A stretch of DNA of 64,000 bases from UBA1413 sp964461455 (lineage in GTDB: Bacteria; Bacteroidota; Bacteroidia; Bacteroidales; Prolixibacteraceae). A program made the translations under genes and the position numbers. Every line of letters begins with the position of its first letter. The first letter of the stretch is position 1. Positions 16,720 through 25,452 of this stretch are shown here, in pieces. The DNA lies in the NCBI GenBank assembly GCA_964461455.1, contig CAYWUJ010000008.1, positions 17,383 through 81,382 of the forward strand, written 5' to 3'. The notes beneath the pieces are model-generated. The model made no database searches. It had not been told where the DNA came from and saw nothing but the letters and a program-made list of their open reading frames with translations.

Positions 16720-18174
16720 ATGGAACAAAGACTCTCATTACAGCAGAAATTGCTCCAGAAACTTTCGCCTCAGCAAATTCAGGTGATCAAGTTGCTGGAG
16801 ATTCCTGCCCTTCAGCTTGAACAGCGTATCAAAAAAGAGCTGGAGGAGAACCCTGCCCTTGATGCGGAGGAGGAATCCTCTTATGAAGGAGAGGAAGAGA
16901 GTGCACCGGAATTACGATCCGATAACGATAAGGACAATGAGGAGTTTTCGGTCGAGGACTATATGCCTGAGGATGAAATTCCGGGATACCGGCTGCAGAC
17001 CAATAACTACTCTTCCGAAGATCGGCAGACCGACATTCCCTTTTCGGTGGGCGATACCTTTCATGAGTTTTTGCTTGAGCAGGCGGGGATGGACAGTTTT
17101 AACGAGAGGGAACTGCAACTGGCCGAATATATCATTGGCAATATCGATGAGGATGGGTATCTGCGTCGTGACCTTCCCTCCATCAGCGATGATCTGGCCT
17201 TTCATCTCAACATGAGCGTCAGCGAAGAGGAGCTGGCCAGGATACTGCAGGTGATCCAGAGTTTTGACCCTCCGGGGGTGGGAGCCCGCGACCTCCAGGA
17301 GTCCCTGCTGCTTCAGCTGGAGAGAAGACAGGGAGAATCGCGTAAACTGGCGACCGCCATCATCAGGGATTATTTCGAGGAGTTTACCCGGAAGCATTAC
17401 GACAAGATTTCCCGTCGTCTTAACATCGACGATGCAGAACTGAAAAATGCTGTAGACCTCATTCTTAAGCTCAACCCCAAGCCGGGGAGTTCCTACAGCA
17501 ATCCTCTCAATAAGTCAAACCAGCATATTGTGCCCGATTTTTTGCTCGAGGTCGTCGACGGGGAGCTGCAGTTGAGCCTGAACCAGAAAAATATGCCTGA
17601 ACTGCGGATCAACGAGTCCTATCTCGACATGCTCCGTACCCTTTCGCGTGAAAAAAACGGATCGGCCAGGGGCACCCGGGAGGCCGCTTCTTTTGTGAAG
17701 CAGAAACTCGACTCGGCCAAGTGGTTCATCGACGCCATCAGGCAGCGGCAGCAAACGCTGCTGGTCACCATGTCAGAAATCATTGACCTCCAGAAGGAGT
17801 ATTTCATGGATGGCGACGAGACCCGGCTGAAACCCATGATCCTCAAGGATATCGCGGAACGTACCGGTCTCGACATCTCCACCATATCACGGGTCTCCAA
17901 CAGCAAATATATCCAGACCCACTTCGGCATATACCCCCTGAAATATTTCTTCTCTGAGGCCATGCAGAAAGACTCCGGAGAAGAAGTGTCGACCCGGGAA
18001 ATCAAAATGATCCTCAAGGAGTGTATCGATAACGAAGATAAGCGTCACCCGGTGACTGACGAAAGACTGACCGAGATCCTCAGGGAAAAATCGTATAATA
18101 TAGCCCGCCGTACGGTGGCCAAATACCGCGAACAACTCGACATTCCGGTGGCGCGCCTGAGAAAAGAGCTCTGA
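16720..18174 (+). CDS. rpoN: RNA polymerase sigma-54 factor
   Basis: Sigma-54 directs RNA polymerase to -24/-12 promoters that need AAA+ activators. The 484-residue protein has the Gln/Leu-rich region I at the start (LSLQQKLLQKLSPQQIQVIKLLEIP, within 4-30), an acidic region II (about 46-75), a core-binding domain, and the C-terminal DNA-binding domain with the invariant RpoN box ARRTVAKYRE (about 462-471). No sigma-54 activator is encoded in this window, so its regulon here cannot be named. Confidence 0.95.
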   Translation: MEQRLSLQQKLLQKLSPQQIQVIKLLEIPALQLEQRIKKELEENPALDAEEESSYEGEEESAPELRSDNDKDNEEFSVEDYMPEDEIPGYRLQTNNYSSEDRQTDIPFSVGDTFHEFLLEQAGMDSFNERELQLAEYIIGNIDEDGYLRRDLPSISDDLAFHLNMSVSEEELARILQVIQSFDPPGVGARDLQESLLLQLERRQGESRKLATAIIRDYFEEFTRKHYDKISRRLNIDDAELKNAVDLILKLNPKPGSSYSNPLNKSNQHIVPDFLLEVVDGELQLSLNQKNMPELRINESYLDMLRTLSREKNGSARGTREAASFVKQKLDSAKWFIDAIRQRQQTLLVTMSEIIDLQKEYFMDGDETRLKPMILKDIAERTGLDISTISRVSNSKYIQTHFGIYPLKYFFSEAMQKDSGEEVSTREIKMILKECIDNEDKRHPVTDERLTEILREKSYNIARRTVAKYREQLDIPVARLRKEL

Positions 18175-18236
18175 CCCGGGCCATTCCCTGAAATATTCCC
18201 GGCCGATGGTTATCCCCCGCACCAGATTCCCGGCGA

Positions 18237-18938
18237 CTACTCCCTGAACTTATACCCTATGCCCTTGAGCGTTTTGATGTAGTCATTGCCGATTTTTTCG
18301 CGCAACTTCCTGATATGTACGTCGATGGTGCGATCTCCCACCACAACGTTATCCCCCCAAACCGAAAAATAGATCTCCTCGCGGGTGAAAACTTTCCCGG
18401 GTTTTGAGACCAGCAGGGAGAGGAGTTCGAACTCCTTCCGGGGAAGCACCATTTCTTCATGGCCGATTTTGACCAGGTATCTCTCCTTGTCGATCACGAG
18501 CTCTCCGAAAGTCAGGGTGTTCTCGGTATGGGGAGCTTCCGTTTCCGTGATGGCGGGTCCCAGCCTCTTCAGAAGGGCTTTGACCCTGCTCACCAAAACC
18601 TTGGGGCGGATGGGCTTGGTGATGTAATCGTCGGCTCCCGCCTCAAAACCCGCAATCTGTGAGTAGTCTTCCCCCCGGGCCGTCAGGAAGGCAATAAGGG
18701 TATGTTGTAATACCGGAATCTTCCTGATCTCCTCACAGGTGGTGATCCCATCCATCTCGGGCATCATCAGGTCAAGGAGAATCAGATGGGGCTGATTTTT
18801 CTCGGCAATTTTCAGGGCCTCCTTTCCATTGTTGGCCGTGAAAACTGTAAAGCCCTCTTTTTCAAGGTTGTAGCTGATGAATTCCAGAATGTCATCTTCG
18901 TCATCGACCAGTAAAATCTTTAATTTCTCGTCACTCAT
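18237..18938 (-). CDS. OmpR/PhoB-family response regulator
   Basis: The protein has 233 residues. The receiver domain has the acidic pair DDEDD (about 12-16), the phospho-acceptor Asp in LILLDLMMPEMDG and Lys in DDYITKPI. The C-terminal winged helix has the OmpR/PhoB pattern (LPRKEFELLSLLVSKPGKVF, then VVGDRTIDVHIRKLREKIG). It is 88 bp downstream of the histidine kinase, in the same direction, so the two are a cognate pair. OmpR/PhoB regulators bind direct repeats with about 11-bp periodicity, and such a repeat lies at 20258-20312 before the phosphate transporter. I infer phosphate control. Confidence 0.92.
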   Translation of the reverse strand: MSDEKLKILLVDDEDDILEFISYNLEKEGFTVFTANNGKEALKIAEKNQPHLILLDLMMPEMDGITTCEEIRKIPVLQHTLIAFLTARGEDYSQIAGFEAGADDYITKPIRPKVLVSRVKALLKRLGPAITETEAPHTENTLTFGELVIDKERYLVKIGHEEMVLPRKEFELLSLLVSKPGKVFTREEIYFSVWGDNVVVGDRTIDVHIRKLREKIGNDYIKTLKGIGYKFRE

Positions 18939-19026
18939 GGAGCCTGAATTTTCTTTTATAGTTCAAATTTACTCAATTTGATGATCTTTTAATGATCGCT
19001 GCGGAAAAAGGAGAATTCCGGTCGGG

Positions 19027-20067
19027 TCATCGTGACTTTTCAAGGGTAAAGGTGAAGGTGGTGCCTTCGTTGACCTTGCTTTTCACGTTGATACGCTGGT
19101 TGTGGGCTTCGATGATATGTTTGACGATGGAGAGTCCCAGGCCGGTTCCCCCCTGTTCCCTGCTCCGTGATTTGTCGACCCTGTAAAACCTCTCAAATAC
19201 CCGGGGAAGATCTTTTTTCTCCATCCCGATCCCGTTATCGGATACCTCCACCATAATATGATCTTCCATGTCATAAAAGCCGACCCTGACATATCCCTCT
19301 TTTTTACCGTATTTTATCGCGTTATTAATGAGGTTGTTGAGAACTTCGTTCATTCTCTTTCTGTCGGCATTTACATAAATGGGACGGTCGGGACGGCTGA
19401 CAAACTCCAGGCTGACATTTCTTTCGGCGGCCTGCATCTGTTCCAGTTCAAAAACTTCGTCGACAAGTCTGACAATATCGAATTTTCCGGTGTCAAGTTT
19501 GAGTTCCCCCGATTCCAGTTTGGTGATCGATTCGAGGTCTTCCACGATCGATATCATCCTGTTGATGCTGTTTTCGGTGCGCTGCAGGTAAAGCTTGTTG
19601 ATCTTGGGATCATCGATTCCGCCTTCAAGCAGGGTCAGTACGTAGCCCTGAATGTTGAAGATGGGGGTTTTCAACTCATGGGATACGTTTCCCACAAACT
19701 CTTTCCGGTATCGTTCGAGTTCAATGAGCCGCTCGATTTCCTGGGTCTGTTTCATGGCCCACTCCTCGGCATCGCTGATCACCTCTGACAAAAGATTTCC
19801 GCTGCTGTCGTCTTTATGGCTGTTTTTTCTGTTTCCTCCCGGAAGATCGAGGATGGTCTTGTATACCGGTTTGATTTTGTCACTGATGAACCTTTTAAGC
19901 AGGTACTGAAGAGCAAAATAGGAAAGGCCAATATAAAGGGCAAATAATAAAAGGATGATGAAAAAGCCGGCGTTGACATAATAGGCCGTCAGAACCAGAA
20001 ATCCGGCAAAAAGAGAGAGAATGACCGATATGTAAAGCGAGAGCTGTCGCGGCGAATAGGTTTTCAT
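19027..20067 (-). CDS. PhoR-like membrane sensor histidine kinase
   Basis: The protein has 346 residues from ATG 20067 (MKTYSPRQLSLYISVILSLF). Two transmembrane segments lie within about 10-55 with almost no periplasmic loop, which is also true of PhoR. There follow an HK dimerisation region with the phospho-His in NVSHELKTPIFN, an N box (NNLINNAIKYG), a G1 box (DNGIGM) and a G2 box (GTGLGLSIV). The upstream in-frame extension to 20130 falls inside the dispersed leader element and is rejected. Copy A of that element ends exactly on this start codon. The location opposite a PiT transporter supports a phosphate role, but this is context only. Confidence 0.9.
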   Translation of the reverse strand: MKTYSPRQLSLYISVILSLFAGFLVLTAYYVNAGFFIILLLFALYIGLSYFALQYLLKRFISDKIKPVYKTILDLPGGNRKNSHKDDSSGNLLSEVISDAEEWAMKQTQEIERLIELERYRKEFVGNVSHELKTPIFNIQGYVLTLLEGGIDDPKINKLYLQRTENSINRMISIVEDLESITKLESGELKLDTGKFDIVRLVDEVFELEQMQAAERNVSLEFVSRPDRPIYVNADRKRMNEVLNNLINNAIKYGKKEGYVRVGFYDMEDHIMVEVSDNGIGMEKKDLPRVFERFYRVDKSRSREQGGTGLGLSIVKHIIEAHNQRINVKSKVNEGTTFTFTLEKSR

Positions 20068-20209
20068 GTGAATAAATTGTTTGTTTTTAACGGCCACATG
20101 TAATACCCATGTGGTTATATTGGCGGTCATTGCCCGTTTTCAGCGGTCGCCAGGAATAGCTTCGCTATTTCATCACGGTTGGTGCATAAATATGGCATGG
20201 GTATTTCAT
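20064..20209 (-). repeat. Dispersed start-codon leader element, copy A
   Basis: Read on the minus strand, this copy opens with ATGAAATACCCATG and its partner arm is CATGGGTATTACAT. Between them lie the hairpin AATAGC-GAA-GCTATT and TGGCG...CGCCA. The element ends with CACATGA, whose ATG is the start codon of the histidine kinase. The second inverted repeat is shorter here (CATGTG/CACATG). It is about 90% identical to copies B and C over the first 110 nt. Confidence 0.9.
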
Positions 20210-20257
20210 AATCACATCACAGAGGGGCAAAAATAGCGAATTTTAAGGTTAAAGTGA

Positions 20258-20312
20258 TTAATCGCTGATATTTAGTAAATTGATGTTTTGTTAATGTTTT
20301 TTTAATATCTTT
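20258..20312 (+). promoter_or_regulatory. 11-bp phased direct repeat, candidate PhoB operator
   Basis: Units start at 20258 (TTAATCGCTGA), 20280 (TTGATGTTTTG), 20291 (TTAATGTTTTT) and 20302 (TTAATATCTTT), with a degenerate unit at 20269. The exact 11-bp spacing is the arrangement bound by PhoB/OmpR regulators. It ends 4 nt before the -33 box of the phosphate transporter. The binding protein is inferred from context. Confidence 0.5.
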
Positions 20313-20316
20313 CGAA

Positions 20317-20347
20317 TTGAACAAAAAGGTCATTATTCCTACTTTTG
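20317..20347 (+). promoter_or_regulatory. Bacteroidota-type promoter of the phosphate transporter
   Basis: TTG (20317-20319), then 20 nt, then TACTTTTG (20340-20347). Both boxes match the Bacteroidota consensus. The start codon follows 22 nt after the -7 box. Confidence 0.7.
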
Positions 20348-20369
20348 CACCCAATCAAGAAATCGATAC

Positions 20370-22634
20370 ATGGAAAATTTCTACCTGATTCTGGTTGTTA
20401 TCCTGTTCGCCCTCGCCATAAGCGACCTGATCGTAGGTGTCTCGAATGATGCCGTTAATTTCCTCAATTCTGCCGTTGGATCCAAAGCTGCGCCCAAGTG
20501 GGTTATTTTTCTCATGGCTGCTTTGGGGGTACTTATAGGAGCGACTTTCTCCACGGGCATGATGGAGGTGGCCCGCAAGGGAGTTTTTCATCCCGACATG
20601 TTTGTTTTTTCCGAGATTATGGTGCTCTTTCTGGCAGTAATGATCACGGATATCATCCTGCTTGACACCTTTAACTCCCTGGGGTTGCCCACCTCCACCA
20701 CCGTTTCCCTGGTCTTTGAGTTGCTGGGCTCGGCGGTGGCGGTTTCCCTGGTGAAGATCAAGACCCTGGGGGGTACTTTTGCCGACCTTGCGCAGTATGT
20801 CAATACCGGCAAGGCCCTGGCCATCATCACCGGGATTCTGTTGTCGATCATCATCGCGTTTTCTTTCGGAACCCTGGTCCAGTATCTGGTCAGGTTGATC
20901 TTCACTTTCCGCTACAAGCGGAAACTCAAATACCTGGGGAGTATCTTCGGCGGAATTGCCATTACCATGATCACCTATTTTATCCTGATCAAGGGCATCG
21001 ACGGCAGTTCATTTGCGGAATTTCCTGTGGGCTCCCCGGAAATTCCCATGGGGGAATGGATCAAGACCCACACCGGATTGCTGCTGCTGGCCAGTTTGCT
21101 GGGGTGGACGGGAATCATCCAGGTGTTGTACTGGTTGTTTAAAATCGATATTCTGAAGGTGGTGGTTTTAGCCGGAACCTTCGCCCTGGCCATGGCCTTT
21201 GCCGGGAACGACCTGGTCAACTTCATCGGGGTTCCCATGGCCGGTTTCAACTCCTTTCAGGCCTGGATGGCTTCAGGGGGTTTGGCTCCCGGGGAGTTCC
21301 GCATGGATATGCTCCTGGGTGAAGTGGATACCCCCTTTATTTTCCTGCTGATTGCCGGTCTGGTAATGATTATCACCCTGATTACCAGCAAGAAGGCACA
21401 TGCTGTGGTCCAAACAGGGGTTAACCTGAGCCGCCAGGCCGAGGGGGCTGAGCGCTTTGGTTCGTCGGCCATCGCCCGTGCCGTGGTCCGCAGTTCTGTC
21501 AGACTCAACAAAAAGGTGAAAGGCCGTCTTCCCGAAAAGATCAACGGTTTCATCATGAACCGTTTTTCTCCTGTGGAGGCCATCGATGACCCCAATGCCC
21601 CGGCCTTTGACAAGATCAGGGCGGCGGTCAACCTGGTGGTGGCCAGCAGCCTTATTGCCCTGGGAACCTCCCTGAAGCTGCCCCTGTCAACGACCTATGT
21701 GACCTTTATGGTGGCCATGGGAACCTCCCTGGCCGACAGGGCCTGGGGCAGGGAAAGCGCCGTTTACCGCGTTTCGGGGGTCTTTGCCGTGGTCGGAGGA
21801 TGGTTCCTTACCGCCATCGTGGCCTTTACGGTGAGCGCCCTGATCGCCTGGACCATCAGCGCCGGCGGAATGCCCGTCATCATCGGCCTCATCATCCTGG
21901 CCATCGTCCTGGTCATCAGAACCCACATCTCCTTCCGCAGGAAAAATAAGAACCTCCCCGATGATGAAGAACTGATCTCCGAAGTCGACGAAGCCGGAAA
22001 AAGAATCGAAAAATGCACCAGCCAGGTGGTCAAAACCATCATCTCCTCCAATAAGATCTTCTCCTTTGCCCTGGAAAGTTTCCTGAAGGAGGATGTCGGG
22101 CATATGCGCGAAGCCATGGAGATGAACAACCAACTGAATATTAAAACCAAAAAACAGAAAAACAAGATCATACAGACCATCTCCAAGATGAAACGGGTCG
22201 ACGTTGACGCCGGGTATTTCTTTATCCAGGTTATCGATTACCAGCGTGAAATTGCCCACTCCCTTCATTTCCTGGTCGACCCCCTCAGGGAACACCTCGA
22301 AAACCAGCACAAGCCTTTCACTGAAAGCCAGGCCCACGAAATGAAACAGATGGTCACCGAAATCGATGAGTTCTTTAATCTCTCCATCCATATTGTCAAA
22401 GAAGGAAAATTCGAGGCCATTGATGATCTGGTATCCCTGAGGTTGCGCATCATCGAAACCCTCTACGAAATTGAAAAGGACCAGGTGAAGCGAATCAAAA
22501 ACAAGGAGGTGAACACCCGGAATTCCCTGCTTTTCTTCAAGGCGCTGACCGAAACCAAAAATATGCTCCTCCACACGGTGAACCTGATTAAGTCATACCG
22601 TGACTTCATGCTGGTCAACCAGAAGGGCTTCTGA
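20370..22634 (+). CDS. PiT-family inorganic phosphate transporter with fused PhoU-like domain
   Basis: PiT proteins import phosphate with protons or sodium. The 754-residue protein has the two inverted PiT repeats: GVSNDAVNFLNSAVGSKAAP (about 23-42) with LGLPTSTTVSLVFELLGSA, and the second half GNDLVNFIGVPMAG (about 276-289) with LKLPLSTTYVTFMVAMGTS. About a dozen membrane helices are present. From about residue 530 the protein is soluble and helical (DEELISEVDEAGKRIEKC onward), resembling PhoU/DUF47, which normally comes as a separate protein beside Pit. Fusion forms occur in Bacteroidota. The transporter is divergent from the PhoR/PhoB-like pair, has its own promoter and phased operator-like repeats, and ends in an intrinsic terminator. 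Confidence 0.92.
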   Translation: MENFYLILVVILFALAISDLIVGVSNDAVNFLNSAVGSKAAPKWVIFLMAALGVLIGATFSTGMMEVARKGVFHPDMFVFSEIMVLFLAVMITDIILLDTFNSLGLPTSTTVSLVFELLGSAVAVSLVKIKTLGGTFADLAQYVNTGKALAIITGILLSIIIAFSFGTLVQYLVRLIFTFRYKRKLKYLGSIFGGIAITMITYFILIKGIDGSSFAEFPVGSPEIPMGEWIKTHTGLLLLASLLGWTGIIQVLYWLFKIDILKVVVLAGTFALAMAFAGNDLVNFIGVPMAGFNSFQAWMASGGLAPGEFRMDMLLGEVDTPFIFLLIAGLVMIITLITSKKAHAVVQTGVNLSRQAEGAERFGSSAIARAVVRSSVRLNKKVKGRLPEKINGFIMNRFSPVEAIDDPNAPAFDKIRAAVNLVVASSLIALGTSLKLPLSTTYVTFMVAMGTSLADRAWGRESAVYRVSGVFAVVGGWFLTAIVAFTVSALIAWTISAGGMPVIIGLIILAIVLVIRTHISFRRKNKNLPDDEELISEVDEAGKRIEKCTSQVVKTIISSNKIFSFALESFLKEDVGHMREAMEMNNQLNIKTKKQKNKIIQTISKMKRVDVDAGYFFIQVIDYQREIAHSLHFLVDPLREHLENQHKPFTESQAHEMKQMVTEIDEFFNLSIHIVKEGKFEAIDDLVSLRLRIIETLYEIEKDQVKRIKNKEVNTRNSLLFFKALTETKNMLLHTVNLIKSYRDFMLVNQKGF

Positions 22635-22678
22635 TTTTCCCTTTTTCCATCGGAACATTCAAAAGTTCAAAATATCAG

Positions 22679-22721
22679 ATGGCCGGTGACTCCATTTCAG
22701 GGGGCAACCGGCCATTTTTTT
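22679..22721 (+). terminator. Intrinsic terminator after the phosphate transporter
   Basis: ATGGCCGGT (22679-22687) pairs with ACCGGCCAT (22707-22715) and is followed by a run of seven T. The rest of 22635-22941 is occupied mainly by leader element copy B. Confidence 0.85.
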
Positions 22722-22787
22722 GGGTGATTTGGCTTCATATTCCGGGGAATTCCTATTTTAGCGGAGTTACTGAAAATCATAAAAATG

Positions 22788-22945
22788 ATGAAATACCCAT
22801 GCATCAATTATGCACCAACCGGAATGAAATAGCGAAGCTATTCCTGGCGACCGCTGAAAACAGGCAATGACCGCCAAATAACCACATGGGTATTACATCT
22901 GTTTCAGGAATTCAACCATGTCAAAGTAATAATTTAAACACATGA
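22788..22945 (+). repeat. Dispersed start-codon leader element, copy B
   Basis: The 158-bp copy shares with copies A and C the arm ATGAAATACCCATG, the hairpin AATAGC-GAA-GCTATT, GGCGACCGCTGAAAAC and the arm CATGGGTATTACAT. It ends AATTTAAACACATGA, whose ATG is the start of the DUF2147 gene. The start-codon helix CATCTGTTT/AAACACATG has one mismatch in this copy. It is in inverted orientation to copy A, on the other side of the phosphate transporter. Confidence 0.9.
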
Positions 22946-23382
22946 AGCACACCTTTTTATTTTTCTTTTTGCTCCTGTTTGCGGGAGCGGGTTTTGCCCA
23001 GAATGCCGATGCCATTGCCGGCATATGGTGGAACGATGAAAAAACCACGAAGATCAGGGTTGAAAAAAAGGATGGGAAATATATAGGAACCATTGTCTAT
23101 ATGATTCCTTCCAAGCTGGTGAACGGCAAATCACCCCTTGATGATAAAAATCCCGATTCCGCCCTGAAGACGAGGCCGGTGATAGGCCTGCAGATCCTTT
23201 CGGGATTTGTATACAACGGGTCAAAAAAAGAATGGGCCAGCGGGAAGATCTATGATCCTAAAACGGGAAAGACATACGACTGTTTTGCCCGTATGGACGG
23301 GGAAGTGCTGAAGCTGAAGGGTTATGTTGCCGGCATTCGTGCTCTGGGCCGTGAGTCGGAGTGGTACAGGACTACCCTCTGA
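22942..23382 (+). CDS. DUF2147-family secreted protein
   Basis: The protein has 146 residues. A signal peptide (MKHTFLFFFLLLFAGAGFAQ) is followed by the DUF2147 pattern: IAGIWWNDEKTTKIRVEKKD, GKYIGTIVYM, KTRPVIGLQIL, WASGKIYDPKTGKTYDC and LKLKGYVAGIRALGRESEWYR. The family is periplasmic, small, beta-rich and of unknown function. Its start codon is the last ATG of leader element copy B, so its 5' UTR is probably the element. The next gene is convergent. Confidence 0.88.
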   Translation: MKHTFLFFFLLLFAGAGFAQNADAIAGIWWNDEKTTKIRVEKKDGKYIGTIVYMIPSKLVNGKSPLDDKNPDSALKTRPVIGLQILSGFVYNGSKKEWASGKIYDPKTGKTYDCFARMDGEVLKLKGYVAGIRALGRESEWYRTTL

Positions 23383-23444
23383 TCACACCCGGGGGACCCC
23401 CTTTCCCACTTCTCTGAGCTGTTTATCCCCATCATCTGGTTTTC

Positions 23445-24224
23445 TTATCCCGAAACCTGGACCCTGAAACCGGCGGCTTCAGCCTGCCGGGCGATCCGTT
23501 CCAGTTGTCGGGCGGGTACCTTTTCGAGGGTATCGACCGGGGTATCGCGGGCGATGGTGTAGATCATCACCATTGACGGCCTGATAATTTTCAGCAGCCC
23601 CAGCCAGGCCTCCACCTCTTCGGGGGTGGTATTGTCGATATTTTTCCCTTTATGGCTTCCCCTGATGAACATGGTTTGGATGGTCACCCTACCCGCGAAA
23701 GCGGTCAGTTGTTGCACCACTTCGGGAAGGCTGAATTTTCCTGTGGGGCAGTCGAGGGTCCTGATGGTCTCTTCGAAGGCGGAGTCTAGTTTCTGGATGT
23801 TGTCGTCGACTTTCAGCAGGGCGTCAAAGACCTCCTTTTTGTGGAGCATGGTGGCATTGGAGAGGACGGCGATTCTGGCCTGCGGGGCATAGAGATCGCG
23901 TAACCTGAGGGTATCACCGATGATTCCGGCAAAATGGGGGTGAAGGGTAGGTTCCCCGTTTCCGGCAAAGGTGATCACGTCAGGAAGCCTTTTTTCTTCT
24001 TCCATTTTTCGGAGGGTCTCCTCCAGCCTGAGGGCCACATCCTCCCTGTCGGGCATTTTCCCCCGGTTCTCCCCGCCCCGGGGATTCCTGCCGCATTCAC
24101 AGTAAATACAGTCGAATGAGCATATTTTGCTGTCGGCCGGAAGCAGGTTGATTCCCAGGGAGACTCCCAGGCGGCGGCTGATCACGGGACCAAAAATGAT
24201 CTTGTCAAAGAGAAAGGTAGCCAT
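23445..24224 (-). CDS. Radical SAM protein, unknown substrate
   Basis: The protein has 259 residues. The [4Fe-4S]/SAM motif is CSFDCIYCEC (about 34-43, CxxxCxxC), preceded by the family opening FGPVISRRLGVSLGINLLP. Further SAM-binding elements are ITFAGNGEPTLHP (GGE-like) and IAVLSNAT. The FGPVxSRRLGxSLGI...C pattern marks a subgroup found in many bacteria and archaea without an established reaction. It has no auxiliary-cluster cysteines at the C-terminus. It starts 34 bp downstream of the amidohydrolase stop, in the same direction. Confidence 0.88.
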   Translation of the reverse strand: MATFLFDKIIFGPVISRRLGVSLGINLLPADSKICSFDCIYCECGRNPRGGENRGKMPDREDVALRLEETLRKMEEEKRLPDVITFAGNGEPTLHPHFAGIIGDTLRLRDLYAPQARIAVLSNATMLHKKEVFDALLKVDDNIQKLDSAFEETIRTLDCPTGKFSLPEVVQQLTAFAGRVTIQTMFIRGSHKGKNIDNTTPEEVEAWLGLLKIIRPSMVMIYTIARDTPVDTLEKVPARQLERIARQAEAAGFRVQVSG

Positions 24225-24258
24225 GCTTTTGAGTTAAGGCTGCAAATATACAAAATGA

Positions 24259-25452
24259 TCACGCCAACCGGGTGATGGTACTCCCTGAATCAAAGATGGT
24301 GCTGGTCCCTTTTCCCGGGGTAATGAGGACCAGTCCCGGCTTTTTCCCCGGTTCCAGGGAACCCAGCCTGTCGCCCATTCCCAGGGCCCGGGCCCCGTTC
24401 AGGGAGGCCCAGGTGAAAAGTTCTTCGTGGGGGATCTCAGGAAAGTGGCGATGAAGAGTCACCAGCTCGCGGAAGACGGAAAGGTGATGGTTGGAAGCCA
24501 GACTGTCGGTGCCGATGCAAACGGGGAGGGAATGGCTGCGGAACAGTCGGGCCGGAGGCAGCATACCCTCTATGTAAAGGTTGGAATTGGGGCAGAGGAC
24601 CAGCCAGGTATTGCCATGAGGGCGCCCTTTCCTGATGACCTGAAGGTCAGCAGCCGAAGTGTGGGTATTATGGACCAGCAGAAGTGGCTTACCTGCCGGC
24701 AGCTTAGGGAGGACGGCCTCGAGGCTGCTCGTTCCCGGGGGCTGAAAATGCGAGACATCAAGGCCCAGGTGATGGATGAGATGCTCCCTGACGGAACCGC
24801 TGCCGTTCCTGAAAAAGAGGTTCTCAGCCTCGCTCTCCTGGTTATGCATGGAAAGGATGCTGCTTTTTTCAAGGCTCAGGGCCGCGATGGCTTCAAAAAG
24901 GGGGTCGCTGACGGAATAGGGAGCATGCGGGACCACCGAGGCCTGAAGACCCAGGGAGAAAAAGGCTTGCCACACCGCCAGGGCCGTATCGAGGGCCCTT
25001 TTGGCCCGCGAAGGATGAAAGCCGAAGGCCTCCACGAAGGTAAACCATTCCAGGGAACTTTCCTTTTTTACCCCTGCCGTGATTGCGGTATTGGAAATGT
25101 CGCCCGCAGCTACGATTCCCTGGCGAATCATCTCTTCGGTGGCCTTCCTGGCTGCGCCGGTGATCTCTTCTTGAGAACCATTCCTGAGGCGGTTGACAGC
25201 CCCGATGAATCCTCCGATTCCCGTTCCTTCGGGAATCACCCCGCCCAGGTGGGAGAGTTCCAGATGCACATGGGCGTTGACAAACCCCGGAACCAGGATA
25301 GACCCCGGAAAATCGGTGACCCCGGGTGAGGCCATGGAATGTTCTGAGGAAGAGACTTCAACGATGGTTCCCTCTTCGTCGACCGTTACCGTGCCCCGGG
25401 GCAGCGGCGCCCCGGCAAGCGTGTAAACCAGGGATGCAGAAAACTGCTTCAT
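24259..25452 (-). CDS. Amidohydrolase of the cytosine deaminase/chlorohydrolase group
   Basis: The protein has 397 residues. Metal-dependent hydrolase motifs are visible in order: VPGFVNAHVHLELSHLG (HxH, about 54-70), VVPHAPYSVSDPLF (about 189-202), LSMHNQESEAEN (His, about 215-226) and VCIGTDSLASNHHLSVFREL (Asp, about 311-330). A C-terminal composite beta-sandwich is present (LGSLEPGKKPGLVLI). Aminodeoxyfutalosine deaminase and related nucleoside deaminases have this layout and similar length, so a deaminase in menaquinone or purine metabolism is possible. The substrate cannot be read from the sequence. Its ATG overlaps the stop of the DUF4296 gene by 4 bp, implying translational coupling. 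Confidence 0.8.
   Translation of the reverse strand: MKQFSASLVYTLAGAPLPRGTVTVDEEGTIVEVSSSEHSMASPGVTDFPGSILVPGFVNAHVHLELSHLGGVIPEGTGIGGFIGAVNRLRNGSQEEITGAARKATEEMIRQGIVAAGDISNTAITAGVKKESSLEWFTFVEAFGFHPSRAKRALDTALAVWQAFFSLGLQASVVPHAPYSVSDPLFEAIAALSLEKSSILSMHNQESEAENLFFRNGSGSVREHLIHHLGLDVSHFQPPGTSSLEAVLPKLPAGKPLLLVHNTHTSAADLQVIRKGRPHGNTWLVLCPNSNLYIEGMLPPARLFRSHSLPVCIGTDSLASNHHLSVFRELVTLHRHFPEIPHEELFTWASLNGARALGMGDRLGSLEPGKKPGLVLITPGKGTSTIFDSGSTITRLA

Noticed and set aside
15230..16738. Open frame of about 500 codons antisense to asnS
   Set aside because: It mirrors the codon structure of asnS, has no recognisable domain, and asnS is certain. Similar long antisense frames at 3564-4856 (rnr), 12607-13812, 21687-22574, 29688-31205, 37479-38699 and 47550-48860 are explained the same way.
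20064..20209. The dispersed element as a transposase-dependent MITE with known family, or as a CRISPR repeat
   Set aside because: No transposase or clear insertion-sequence ends were seen, spacing is not regular, and the fixed position on start codons does not suit either. A novel mobile leader remains open.
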